From Paenibacillus faecis (GTDB lineage Bacteria; Bacillota; Bacilli; Paenibacillales; Paenibacillaceae): DNA of 64,000 nucleotides. The stretch is from positions 434,001-498,000 of the forward strand of contig NZ_VSDO01000002.1 of NCBI RefSeq assembly GCF_008084145.1, given 5' to 3'. Under the pieces are notes generated by a model. It saw only the letters and a program-made list of their open reading frames with translations, was not told where the DNA came from and made no database searches. The translations under genes and the position numbers were made by a program. Below, piece by piece: positions 24,509 to 33,337 of the stretch; position 1 is the first letter of the stretch, and each line of letters opens with the position of its first letter.

Positions 24509-24567
24509 TTTTGATTTTTGATTTTGATTTTGATTTTGATTTTGATTTTGATTTTGATTTTGATTTG
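24494..24567 (+). repeat. (GATTTT)n microsatellite across the mraZ stop and mraZ-rsmH gap
   Basis: About twelve GATTTT units run from 24494 to 24567. Two units, starting at 24500 and 24513, have an extra T (seven bases). The first of these makes the TGA stop of mraZ (24506-24508); the repeat would otherwise read as alternating Asp-Phe. The array ends about 20 bases before the rsmH ribosome binding site. Confidence 0.95.
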
Positions 24568-24598
24568 CCAAGAAAGATAGAGTCTGGAGGCGTAAGTC

Positions 24599-25573
24599 TT
24601 GTTTCATCACATCACGGTGCTTAAAAAAGAAGCGACAGAAGGGCTGCGCGTCAAGCCGGACGGCATTTATGTGGATTGCACTTTAGGCGGAGGCGGGCAT
24701 AGCTCCGTTATCCTGTCCCAGCTTGGGGAACGCGGCAGATTGATCGCGTTCGATCAGGATGATTGGGCTCTGGACAACGCCAGGGAGCACCTGGCCTCCT
24801 ACGGAGAACGCCTGACCTTGGTCAAAGGCAACTTCCGCCATTTGCAGCGGAAGCTGCTTGAGGTGGGGGGCGTTCCGACGAAGGACGGCATTCCTCAAGT
24901 GGACGGTATTTTGTTTGACCTCGGCGTATCCTCTCCCCAATTTGACGAAGGAGAGCGGGGGTTCAGCTATAATGCCGACGCTCCGCTGGATATGCGCATG
25001 GATCAATCCGCCTCGCTTACGGCCAGGGAGATTGTCAATGAGTGGCCGGAACGCGAAATTGCAAAAATTTTGTTCCAATACGGCGAAGAGAAGTTTTCCA
25101 GACGAATCGCTTCGGTCATAGTGCAGCGAAGGCTGGAGGCGCCGATTGAAACGACCGGAGAGCTGGTCGAGTTAATCAAGGAAGGAATTCCCGCGGCGGC
25201 GCGCCGAACCGGCGGCCATCCGGCGAAGCGCAGTTTTCAGGCGCTGCGGATTGCGGTGAACGATGAATTGGGCGCTTTGGAGGAAGGGCTGCACGCCGCG
25301 GTCCGCTGTCTCGCTCCCGAGGGGAGAGCTTCGGTTATTACATTTCACTCGTTGGAGGATCGGATCTGCAAGCAAATTTTTGCCAGTTACGTAGAAAAAT
25401 GTACCTGTCCGCCTGATTTCCCCATGTGTGTATGCGGTGGCAAGGGACAGCTCAAACTGGTCAATCGAAAGCCGCTCGTTCCTTCGGCGGAGGAACTGGA
25501 ACAAAACCCGCGGGCGCGTTCGGCGAAATTGCGCGTAGCGGAGAAATTGCAATCAAATGCGGAGGACATGTAA
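24599..25573 (+). CDS. rsmH: 16S rRNA (cytosine(1402)-N4)-methyltransferase RsmH
   Basis: RsmH (MraW) methylates N4 of C1402 in 16S rRNA with S-adenosylmethionine, tuning the ribosomal P site. The 324-residue protein starts [17 protein letters not shown] and has the SAM-binding [11 protein letters not shown] motif, [18 protein letters not shown] with DAPLDMRMD, and the C-terminal [16 protein letters not shown] start at 24599 with GGAGG eight bases upstream, in place of the more common ATG. ftsL begins at the very next base after its stop. Confidence 0.95.
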   Translation: MFHHITVLKKEATEGLRVKPDGIYVDCTLGGGGHSSVILSQLGERGRLIAFDQDDWALDNAREHLASYGERLTLVKGNFRHLQRKLLEVGGVPTKDGIPQVDGILFDLGVSSPQFDEGERGFSYNADAPLDMRMDQSASLTAREIVNEWPEREIAKILFQYGEEKFSRRIASVIVQRRLEAPIETTGELVELIKEGIPAAARRTGGHPAKRSFQALRIAVNDELGALEEGLHAAVRCLAPEGRASVITFHSLEDRICKQIFASYVEKCTCPPDFPMCVCGGKGQLKLVNRKPLVPSAEELEQNPRARSAKLRVAEKLQSNAEDM

Positions 25574-25975
25574 ATGGCGTATACTCGGGGGAATTTGGCA
25601 GTCAAAGAAAAAACGGCGGAACGCGGGCATCAGTCCCAGCGTTACCGTGAGACCACAAAGGTCGTTACCAAGCGGGCGCCGCTTCCCGTCAAAGAGAAGC
25701 TGCTTTATTTGGCGACGATTATGTTTTGCGTCACGGTGATGGGCGCTCTGCTGCTGCAAAACGCGAATCTCTATAATATCAAACGGCAGATTTTCAATCT
25801 GAATGCGGAAATTCAGACGATGCAGGTAGAGGTCAAGGAAATGTCCGTTCAGAAGGAAAAACTGGAGGAGAAAATCCCGGAGGAAGCCGCTAAACTCGGT
25901 TACGTTTTGCCTGCGGAAAATGAATTCCATATTCAGGTTCCTTTCGGTTTGAAGGCATCCGGATCCGCGGAGTAG
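25574..25975 (+). CDS. ftsL: cell division protein FtsL
   Basis: FtsL is a small bitopic septal protein that, with DivIC and DivIB, activates septal peptidoglycan synthesis. The 133-residue protein has a basic cytoplasmic N-terminus, one membrane helix (about residues 49-66, YLATIMFCVTVMGALLL) and an extracellular coiled coil (residues 70-110). Sequence is poorly conserved, so the call rests on topology and on the position between rsmH and pbpB. ATG with GCGGAGGACA upstream inside rsmH. Confidence 0.85.
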   Translation: MAYTRGNLAVKEKTAERGHQSQRYRETTKVVTKRAPLPVKEKLLYLATIMFCVTVMGALLLQNANLYNIKRQIFNLNAEIQTMQVEVKEMSVQKEKLEEKIPEEAAKLGYVLPAENEFHIQVPFGLKASGSAE

Positions 25976-25985
25976 CGGATCCGGA
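25958..25985 (+). other. perfect hairpin over the ftsL stop codon
   Basis: TCCGGATCCGC (25958-25968) and GCGGATCCGGA (25975-25985) are perfectly complementary around the loop GGAGTA, which overlaps the stop. Only a short, delayed T-stretch follows, so it may be an RNA-processing or stability element more than a terminator. Confidence 0.6.
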
Positions 25986-26015
25986 CAAAAATTTTAGAAT
26001 CAAAGAGGTTTTGCC

Positions 26016-28310
26016 ATGATCAAGAGAATAAAACTTCGGACACTGCTGATAGGGGGATGCATTACCCTCTTTTTTACTGTTCTAATAGGTAGAGTGTTCT
26101 GGATTCAGGTCGTGGAGGCCGGTTTTTGGCAGAGTCATGCCGAAGAACTTTGGTCAAAGGAGAAAATACTTCCGGCCACGCGCGGCACCATCACCGATCG
26201 GAAAGGGGACGTATTGGCTATCGATGCCCCCGCCTATACCGTGGCCATCAATCCCAGGCTGATCAACAAGCTGAATTTGCAAAATGAAGTGGTGGAAGGG
26301 CTTCACAACCTGCTTGGCAAAGACAAACTCCAGTTGGAGGAAATCGTCAACGCCAAGAAAGGGGACGGGACATTTTATTCGCAGCGGGAAATTCGCTACG
26401 AAGGCTGGAAAATCGATCAGGAACTCAAAGATAAAGTCGAAGGTTTTGCGAAAGAACTGGAAGAAAAGCACAAGATTGAAGATGCCGGCATTTATTTTAT
26501 CAAGCAACAAAAACGGTATTATCCTGAGAAAGAGCGGGCGGCACATGTGCTGGGATATCTGGACCGGGACGGAAACGCGGTTTCGGGCCTGGAAGCGGCT
26601 TATGACGAGGAACTGAGGGGTGTCGACGGAAAGCTCCAATACAAGAGCGATGGCCGAGGGATCGAGATTCCAAAAGCGAACGAAATCTACCAACCCGTTA
26701 AAAATGGAGAAAACATCCAGCTGACGATTGACGGGACAATACAGTATTATATCGAAGAAGCGATGAAGGAAGCTTTCAATCAACTGAATCCGATCAGTAT
26801 GACGGTCATAGCCGCGGATCCGAAGACGATGGATATTCTCGGCATGGCCAATTTGCCGACTTACGATCCGAATCAATACTGGGCTGATGTGGATCAAAAG
26901 AACTTTTATAACCATGCAATCAAGTCGGTGTACGAGCCGGGCTCCACGTTTAAAATCGTGACGTTGGCGGGCGCCGTTCAGGAAGGGCTGTTTAATCCCG
27001 GGGCGAAATATATGTCCGGAAGCATTCGCGTTCCGGGGCAAACCATCCACGACTTGAGACGTTCCGGATGGGGGCCTATCAGCTATTTGGAAGGGGTTAA
27101 ACGGTCCAGTAACGTTGCGTTCGTTAAGCTGGGTTATGAGATGCTCGGTCCGGAGCGGCTGAAACAATACGTAGACAGTTTCGGGTTCGGCCAAAAGACG
27201 GGGATCGAGTTGCCCGGTGAAGCGGCCGGGGTTGTAACGCCGGAACAGCAAGCGGATTTTGCGGCGATGGCTTACGGCCACGGCAAATTGCTCGTCACCC
27301 CGTTGCAGCAGGTCGCTGCGGTGGCGGCGGTGGCGAACGGCGGGAAGCTGATGGAGCCGCATATCGTCAAGGCGAAGACGGACCCGCAGACGGGGGAAAC
27401 GGTGAAGACAGACCCGAAGGTTGTGCGGCAAATTCTTACCCCGGAAAAAGCGAAGGAAGTCAGCGAAATTCTGGAGCAGGTCGTATCCGACCGGAAAATC
27501 GGGACCGGCCGCCATGCCTATATCGAAGGCTACCGGGTTGCCGGTAAAACGGGGACCGCGGTCAAGCCGGTTAACGGGAAATACGATTATACAAAGCAAG
27601 TCGTCTCCTTCATCGGTTACGCACCGGTGGAAGACCCCAAAGTCGTCATGCTCGTGCTCATCGACGAGCCGAGAGACTCGGAGCTCGGCGGCGGCGCCGC
27701 GGCGGCCCCGGTATTCCAAAAGATCATGACGAAAACCCTGCAATATCTCGGCGTGCCGAAGAAGCTGGACGATAAGGCCAAAAAACCGGCGGATACGGAA
27801 GTCAGCAGCGGGGTGGTGACGCCGGATTTATCCGGGCTTTCCTTACAGGAAGCGAAAAATAAACTCGGGGAGAAAGGGATCTCCTACGCCACCCTGGGCG
27901 GAGGCAAGGAACTTGTGTCCCAGTTTCCGAAAGCGGGGAACACGCTGAAGGCGGGCCAGTATATGTACCTGCTGACCGAGGAAGGCCGGAAAATGGCGAT
28001 TCCGAATCTTAGCGGAAAATCGTTAAGGGAGGCGATGGAGCTGCTTTCGGCGCTTCAGGTCGCCGTGACGGCCGAAGGGCAGGGGTACGTGGTGTCCCAG
28101 ACGGCCTCCGAGGAAGACGGCCGGCGAAAGGTGCATCTCGTCCTTGAGCCGCCGGTGAAAGATCCGGCGCTGACGGAATCGGAGACGGATACGGAGGCGG
28201 ACTCCGACTCGAATTCGAACTCGGACTCCGACTCCGGGAAGGATGCTTCTTCCGCGGACGGCGGCGAAGGCGGAGAAAACGCCGGTCAGAACGGGGATTC
28301 TACCCCATAG
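26016..28310 (+). CDS. pbpB: penicillin-binding protein 2B (septal transpeptidase)
   Basis: The class B transpeptidase that crosslinks septal peptidoglycan, partner of the SEDS glycosyltransferase FtsW. The 764-residue protein has one N-terminal membrane helix, a dimerisation domain and a transpeptidase domain with STFK (Ser310), SSN (364-366) and KTGTA (Lys511). Two PASTA domains follow (starting TPDLSGLSLQEA and AIPNLSGKSLREA), then a disordered tail of about 45 residues rich in Ser, Asp and Glu, which makes the protein longer than Bacillus subtilis PBP2B. ATG with AAAGAGG upstream. It is followed by the sporulation paralogue spoVD. Confidence 0.95.
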   Translation: MIKRIKLRTLLIGGCITLFFTVLIGRVFWIQVVEAGFWQSHAEELWSKEKILPATRGTITDRKGDVLAIDAPAYTVAINPRLINKLNLQNEVVEGLHNLLGKDKLQLEEIVNAKKGDGTFYSQREIRYEGWKIDQELKDKVEGFAKELEEKHKIEDAGIYFIKQQKRYYPEKERAAHVLGYLDRDGNAVSGLEAAYDEELRGVDGKLQYKSDGRGIEIPKANEIYQPVKNGENIQLTIDGTIQYYIEEAMKEAFNQLNPISMTVIAADPKTMDILGMANLPTYDPNQYWADVDQKNFYNHAIKSVYEPGSTFKIVTLAGAVQEGLFNPGAKYMSGSIRVPGQTIHDLRRSGWGPISYLEGVKRSSNVAFVKLGYEMLGPERLKQYVDSFGFGQKTGIELPGEAAGVVTPEQQADFAAMAYGHGKLLVTPLQQVAAVAAVANGGKLMEPHIVKAKTDPQTGETVKTDPKVVRQILTPEKAKEVSEILEQVVSDRKIGTGRHAYIEGYRVAGKTGTAVKPVNGKYDYTKQVVSFIGYAPVEDPKVVMLVLIDEPRDSELGGGAAAAPVFQKIMTKTLQYLGVPKKLDDKAKKPADTEVSSGVVTPDLSGLSLQEAKNKLGEKGISYATLGGGKELVSQFPKAGNTLKAGQYMYLLTEEGRKMAIPNLSGKSLREAMELLSALQVAVTAEGQGYVVSQTASEEDGRRKVHLVLEPPVKDPALTESETDTEADSDSNSNSDSDSGKDASSADGGEGGENAGQNGDSTP

Positions 28311-28391
28311 CTTGTTCTAACCCCTGTTTGTCCTGAATATGCATGTGAAGAGATCGACCACATGTTTTGGGATGGACAGGGGGCTATCGTG

Positions 28392-30359
28392 ATGAGAGTA
28401 TCCAAAGTAACGGTCAGACGAAGATTATTCATATTGCTTGTGCTGTTATGTCTGCTGTTCGCCGCTCTTGTAATCCGGCTGGCATATGTGCAGCTCGGCC
28501 AGGGGGAAGAGCTATCGGCCAAAGCGGAGGATTCCTGGCGCCGCAATATCCCTTATTCCGCGAAGCGGGGGGAGATCACCGACCGGAACGGTACGGTGCT
28601 TGCTTATAATATTACGACGCCGACCGTGATGGCCATTCCGGTGCAGGTGAAATCGCCCGAAACGACGGCGAAAAGCCTGGCCCCTTTGCTCGGAATGAGC
28701 GAGGAAGCCGTGTTCAAGGCGATTACCAAGAGACAATCCATAGTCAGGCTGCAGCCCGGCGGACGCAAAATTACGATGGAAAAAGCGCAGCAAATTCGTG
28801 ATTTGGCTCTTCCGGGTATTGTCGTTGCCGAGGACAATAAAAGGTACTATCCCTATGGGGGCCTTGCCGCCCATATTCTCGGGTTCACCGGCGGCTACAA
28901 TCAAGGCTTGACCGGGGTGGAAAGCATGTATGACAGCAAGCTGAACGGGATGAACGGCAGCGTCTCGTATTTGTCGGACGCGGGGGGCAGGCTGATGCCC
29001 GGCTCATCGGAGAAGTACGTCGAGCCGAAGGATGGGCTGAGCCTGACGCTGACGATCGACAAATCGATTCAAAGCATCATGGAGCGCGAACTGGACCAGG
29101 CGATGGCCCGGCATCAGGCCAACTCGGCCCTGTCGATCGCGATGAACCCGAAGACCGGAGAGATTCTGGCGATGGCGGCGAGACCGGGATACGAACCCGC
29201 GAAATATCAAGAGGCGGATTCGGCGGTGTACAACCGTAATCTGCCGATCTGGATGACCTATGAGCCCGGTTCCACTTTTAAAATCATTACCTTATCGGCC
29301 GCTTTGGAAGAAAAGAGGGTGGACTTGCGCAATGAGCAGTTCTTCGATCCGGGCTATGTCAAGGTAGGCGGTGCTTCGCTTCGCTGCTGGAAAAGAGGCG
29401 GCCACGGCAGCCAAACCTTTCTGCAGGTCGTGGAAAATTCCTGTAATCCCGGATTCGTCGCGCTCGGGCAACGGTTAGGGAAGGAAACTTTGTTTAAGTA
29501 CATCAAGGATTTCGGATTTGGCTCAAAAACGGGAATCGACCTGGCGGGGGAAGAAAACGGGATCTTGTTCAAACTGTCCCGGGTAGGTCCGGTCGAACTC
29601 GCGACGACCTCTTTCGGCCAAGGGGTATCGGTCACGCCGATCCAGCAGATTACGGCGGTCTCGGCGGCGATCAACGGCGGTAAGCTGTTTAAGCCGTTCG
29701 TAGCGAAATCCTGGACGAACCCGGATACGGGGGAAGTGGTGTCCACCAATGAACCTCAGCTCGTTCGACAGGTGATTTCCGAACAAACATCCAAGCAGGT
29801 CCGCGAGGCGCTTGAGAGCGTGGTGGCGAACGGAACCGGCGGCAACGCCTTTATCGACGGGTATCGGGTCGGCGGAAAGACGGGGACCGCACAGAAAGTA
29901 ATTAACGGCCGCTATTCGCAAAACGAGCATATCGTCTCGTTCATCGGCTTCGCGCCGGCGGACGATCCGCAGATCGTCGTTTATACCGCGGTAGACAATC
30001 CGCAGGGGATTCAGTTCGGCGGCGTTGTGGCGGCTCCGATCGTCAGGAATATTCTAAAGGATGCGCTCGAATACATGCAGATTCCGCCCCGGCAGCAACA
30101 GATCGCCAAGAAATACAAATACGGCGAAACTCCGGTTGTCACGGTTCCCGATTTGATGGGGCGGACGGTTCAGGAAATTTATGAAGATCTCAATATGAAT
30201 TTTAATCTGGCCAAATCGGGCGCGGGCAATGTGGTGATCAACCAGGCGCCCAAGCCGGGTACGCGGGTCGACAAAGGATCGACCATCCGAATTTATATGG
30301 GTACGGAGGAGGACGCCGAGCAAGGCGGTCTTCATGACCATCAGGATGAATCATCCTGA
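28392..30359 (+). CDS. spoVD: sporulation-specific penicillin-binding protein SpoVD
   Basis: SpoVD is the class B transpeptidase that makes spore cortex with SpoVE. The 655-residue protein has an N-terminal membrane helix, STFK (Ser294), SCN (350-352), KTGTA (Lys496) and one C-terminal PASTA domain starting VPDLMGRTVQEI. With the ATG at 28392 the two cysteines fall at residues 332 (LRCWK) and 351 (NSCNP), the same numbers as the redox-active pair of Bacillus subtilis SpoVD that is kept reduced by StoA. This supports both the identity and the start, which has AGGGGG about eight bases upstream. The tail is His, Asp and Glu rich. Confidence 0.95.
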   Translation: MRVSKVTVRRRLFILLVLLCLLFAALVIRLAYVQLGQGEELSAKAEDSWRRNIPYSAKRGEITDRNGTVLAYNITTPTVMAIPVQVKSPETTAKSLAPLLGMSEEAVFKAITKRQSIVRLQPGGRKITMEKAQQIRDLALPGIVVAEDNKRYYPYGGLAAHILGFTGGYNQGLTGVESMYDSKLNGMNGSVSYLSDAGGRLMPGSSEKYVEPKDGLSLTLTIDKSIQSIMERELDQAMARHQANSALSIAMNPKTGEILAMAARPGYEPAKYQEADSAVYNRNLPIWMTYEPGSTFKIITLSAALEEKRVDLRNEQFFDPGYVKVGGASLRCWKRGGHGSQTFLQVVENSCNPGFVALGQRLGKETLFKYIKDFGFGSKTGIDLAGEENGILFKLSRVGPVELATTSFGQGVSVTPIQQITAVSAAINGGKLFKPFVAKSWTNPDTGEVVSTNEPQLVRQVISEQTSKQVREALESVVANGTGGNAFIDGYRVGGKTGTAQKVINGRYSQNEHIVSFIGFAPADDPQIVVYTAVDNPQGIQFGGVVAAPIVRNILKDALEYMQIPPRQQQIAKKYKYGETPVVTVPDLMGRTVQEIYEDLNMNFNLAKSGAGNVVINQAPKPGTRVDKGSTIRIYMGTEEDAEQGGLHDHQDESS

Positions 30360-30424
30360 ACAATGCCTGTTTTGGTAATAATAAGGATAGGGTTGTTGTT
30401 CAGAAATTGACGGAGGGGTAACTT

Positions 30425-31915
30425 ATGCTGCTTAAAGATTTAGCGACTTATATCATCGGAAGCGAAATCCGGGGCGATGCCGGAACGGAATGCCGGGGAA
30501 TCTCGATCGATTCGCGAAAAATATCGCCCGGAGATTTGTTTGTTTGTCTGCCGGGCCATACGGTCGACGGTCATGACTATGCGAAGAAGGCGGCGGAAGC
30601 GGGAGCTGCGGCGCTCGTCGTGCAGCGCTGGCTGGACGATGTCACGCTGCCGCAGCTTAAGGTCAAGGATAGCCGGGTGGCAATGGCGGTGCTGGGTAAT
30701 GTGTTCTTCGATTTCCCCAGCTCCCGTATGAAAGTGATCGGAGTCACCGGCACGAACGGAAAAACGACGACGACGTATTTGATCGAACGGATCTTGCAGG
30801 ATCAAGGGAAATCAGCCGGTTTGATCGGGACCATCCAGCGCCGGTATGCCGGGCAGACCTTCCCGATGTCCGGAACGACGCCGGAGTCGCTGGATTTGCA
30901 GCGTTATTTACATGAGATGATCGAAGCCGATACGGATTACTGCGTCATGGAGGTTTCCTCGCACGCGCTGGATCAAGGCCGGGTCAAAGGAACGAAATTC
31001 CGCACGGCGGTATTCACCAACTTGACGCAGGATCATTTGGACTATCACAAATCCATGGAAGAATACCGCGCGGCGAAAGGGTTGTTTTTCTCGCGCCTCG
31101 GCAATACTTATGCTTCTTCTCCCGAGGAGCGCAGCTACGCCGTTCTTAATGCGGACGATCCGGCTTCCGCCTATTTCGCCAAGCAGACGGCGGTGGAAAT
31201 TGTGACCTACGGCGTGGATCAAGAGGCGGACGTGAGGGCTTCAAATATCAGGATTACCGCAAAAGGCACAACTTTTCACGCGGATACTTTCCTGGGAAAT
31301 ATCGATATCACGTTGAAGATGGTAGGAAAGTTCAATGTGTATAACGCATTGGCGGCGATGACGGCCGCCCTGCTCGAAGGGGTTTCCCTGCAGGACATCA
31401 AATCGAGCCTGGAAGCTATTCCGGGTGTGGACGGACGGGTCGAAGCGGTGGACGAAGGGCAGTCCTTTGCGGTGATCGTGGACTACGCGCATACGCCGGA
31501 CGGTCTTGAAAATGTGTTGAACGCCGTCAACGAGTTTGCCAAGGGACGGGTCATCTGCGTGTTCGGCTGCGGAGGCGACCGGGACCGGACCAAGCGGCCG
31601 ATCATGGGTAAAATCGCGGCTCGTCTGTCCGGCTATGTCATCGTGACTTCCGATAATCCCCGGACGGAGGATCCCGAACTCATTCTGAAGGATATCGAGG
31701 CGGGGCTGGAAGAGGACGGGGTGCCGCGTGAGCGCTACGAGCTTATTGTGGACCGCCGCGAAGCGATTCAAAAGGCTATTGAAATGGCAAGCCCCGAAGA
31801 TGTAGTATTGATTGCGGGGAAGGGCCATGAGACCTATCAATTGATCGGCAAAGAGGTGCACGATTTCGATGACCGGATCGTCGCCAAAGAAGCGATAAGG
31901 GGTTTGAACAAGTGA
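30425..31915 (+). CDS. murE: UDP-MurNAc-L-Ala-D-Glu: meso-diaminopimelate ligase MurE
   Basis: MurE adds the third residue of the stem peptide in the cytoplasm. The 496-residue protein has the Mur ligase ATP site GVTGTNGKTTT, and the motif SDNPRTEDP near residue 415; the DNPR form is specific for meso-diaminopimelate over lysine. This agrees with the diaminopimelate aminotransferase-like gene later in the window. ATG with GGAGGGG upstream. The stop overlaps the murF start by four bases. Confidence 0.96.
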   Translation: MLLKDLATYIIGSEIRGDAGTECRGISIDSRKISPGDLFVCLPGHTVDGHDYAKKAAEAGAAALVVQRWLDDVTLPQLKVKDSRVAMAVLGNVFFDFPSSRMKVIGVTGTNGKTTTTYLIERILQDQGKSAGLIGTIQRRYAGQTFPMSGTTPESLDLQRYLHEMIEADTDYCVMEVSSHALDQGRVKGTKFRTAVFTNLTQDHLDYHKSMEEYRAAKGLFFSRLGNTYASSPEERSYAVLNADDPASAYFAKQTAVEIVTYGVDQEADVRASNIRITAKGTTFHADTFLGNIDITLKMVGKFNVYNALAAMTAALLEGVSLQDIKSSLEAIPGVDGRVEAVDEGQSFAVIVDYAHTPDGLENVLNAVNEFAKGRVICVFGCGGDRDRTKRPIMGKIAARLSGYVIVTSDNPRTEDPELILKDIEAGLEEDGVPRERYELIVDRREAIQKAIEMASPEDVVLIAGKGHETYQLIGKEVHDFDDRIVAKEAIRGLNK

Positions 31916-33312
31916 TTAAACGTAAATTAGCGGACATCGCCGCGATGGCCGGCGGACAATTAGGAAATCCCGGCGATGCCGATGTACTTATTGAAGGGGT
32001 TACCACCGATTCCCGCCGCATCTCGCCGGGCTGTCTCTTTATCCCGTTAGCGGGCGAGCGGTTTGACGGACATGATTTTGCCAAGGACTGCCTTCAGGCA
32101 GGGGCCGGCGCGGTGCTTTGGTCGAAATCCCGCGGAGAAGCTCCGGGGCCTTGCGTACTCGTTGACGATACGCTCGAAGCCCTTCAGCGCCTCGCCAAGC
32201 ATTATTTGGCGGCCAGCCATGCCCGCGTGGTGGGGATTACGGGGAGCAACGGAAAGACGACGACCAAGGATCTGCTTTTTTCGCTGCTGGCCACGACATT
32301 TAAGGTTCATAAAACGCAGGGCAACTACAATAACCATATCGGGCTTCCGCTGACGGTCTTGTCCATGCCGGAAGATACGGAAATCGCCGTGCTTGAAATG
32401 GGGATGAGCGGGCGGCATGAAATCGAGCTTCTGTCCAAGCTCGCGGAACCCGAAGCGGCCATCGTCACGAACATCGGGGAGGCGCATCTGCTGCAGCTCG
32501 GTTCCCGGCTGGAAATCGCCCGTGCCAAGCTGGAGATTTTGTCCGGGCTCAGAGAGGGAGGGCTTTTTGTCTATAATGGGGACGAACCCTTGATTACCCA
32601 GGTTCTGGAGGAACCGGCCACGGCAAAACCGGCCAATTTGAAGCTCTCGACGTTCGGAATCGCCCCCGACAACGCGGATTATCCGGTCGGGATTATGCAC
32701 CTGGAGGACAAGACGGTGTTTACCTCGCACGCACTCGGCGACACGCCTCTTGAACTGCCGCTTCCCGGCGAACACAACGTCGTGAACGCGTTGGCTGCGC
32801 TGACTGTAGCCAGATACTTTGGCGTGGCCGCACCTGCGCTGGCCGAAGGGCTGAAGCGGGTGGAACTGACGGGGATGCGCATCGAGACCGTTCGCGGCGT
32901 CAGCGGGATCACCATCCTGAACGACGCTTACAATGCCAGTCCGGCTTCGGTGAAAGCGGCGATCGGGGTATTGGAGAAGAAGCGCGGCTACCGGCAAAAA
33001 GTCGCCGTCCTCGGCGATATGCTTGAACTTGGCGAGGATGAGGTCGAGTATCACCGGGAAGTCGGCAGGTTTCTGGATCCCGGGAAAACGGATTTGCTGT
33101 TTACCTACGGCAAACTCGGAGCGGCCATTGCCGAAGGAGCGGCGGAACGTTTGGATAACGAACGCATATTCTCCTATCAGGATAAAAACGAGCTGATCGA
33201 TGCGCTGATCTCCCGGCTGCATCCGCAGGATGTCCTCCTGGTCAAGGCGTCCCGGGGCATGAAGCTGGAGGAAGTCGTCGACGCGGTCAAATCCAGCAGC
33301 CTTCATCGATAA
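31912..33312 (+). CDS. murF: UDP-MurNAc-tripeptide: D-Ala-D-Ala ligase MurF
   Basis: MurF adds D-Ala-D-Ala to complete UDP-MurNAc-pentapeptide. The 466-residue protein shows DSRRISPGCLFIPLAGERFDG at the N-terminus, the ATP site GITGSNGKTTTKD near residue 112 and LNDAYNASPASV in the C-terminal region. GTG start inside the murE stop (GTGA), so translation is probably coupled. In Bacillus subtilis murF lies elsewhere; its place directly after murE here matches the dcw order of many other bacteria. Confidence 0.96.
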   Translation: MIKRKLADIAAMAGGQLGNPGDADVLIEGVTTDSRRISPGCLFIPLAGERFDGHDFAKDCLQAGAGAVLWSKSRGEAPGPCVLVDDTLEALQRLAKHYLAASHARVVGITGSNGKTTTKDLLFSLLATTFKVHKTQGNYNNHIGLPLTVLSMPEDTEIAVLEMGMSGRHEIELLSKLAEPEAAIVTNIGEAHLLQLGSRLEIARAKLEILSGLREGGLFVYNGDEPLITQVLEEPATAKPANLKLSTFGIAPDNADYPVGIMHLEDKTVFTSHALGDTPLELPLPGEHNVVNALAALTVARYFGVAAPALAEGLKRVELTGMRIETVRGVSGITILNDAYNASPASVKAAIGVLEKKRGYRQKVAVLGDMLELGEDEVEYHREVGRFLDPGKTDLLFTYGKLGAAIAEGAAERLDNERIFSYQDKNELIDALISRLHPQDVLLVKASRGMKLEEVVDAVKSSSLHR

Positions 33313-33337
33313 AACCGGCGAAAGGGGGGTGATCCCA

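Noticed and set aside
24254..24610. - strand open frame reading an Asn-Gln repeat across the GATTTT array
   Set aside because: The repeat comes from the microsatellite read backwards; it overlaps mraZ and lacks a ribosome binding site.
26154..27743. 529-codon open frame on the - strand inside pbpB
   Set aside because: Antisense shadow of a clear penicillin-binding protein.
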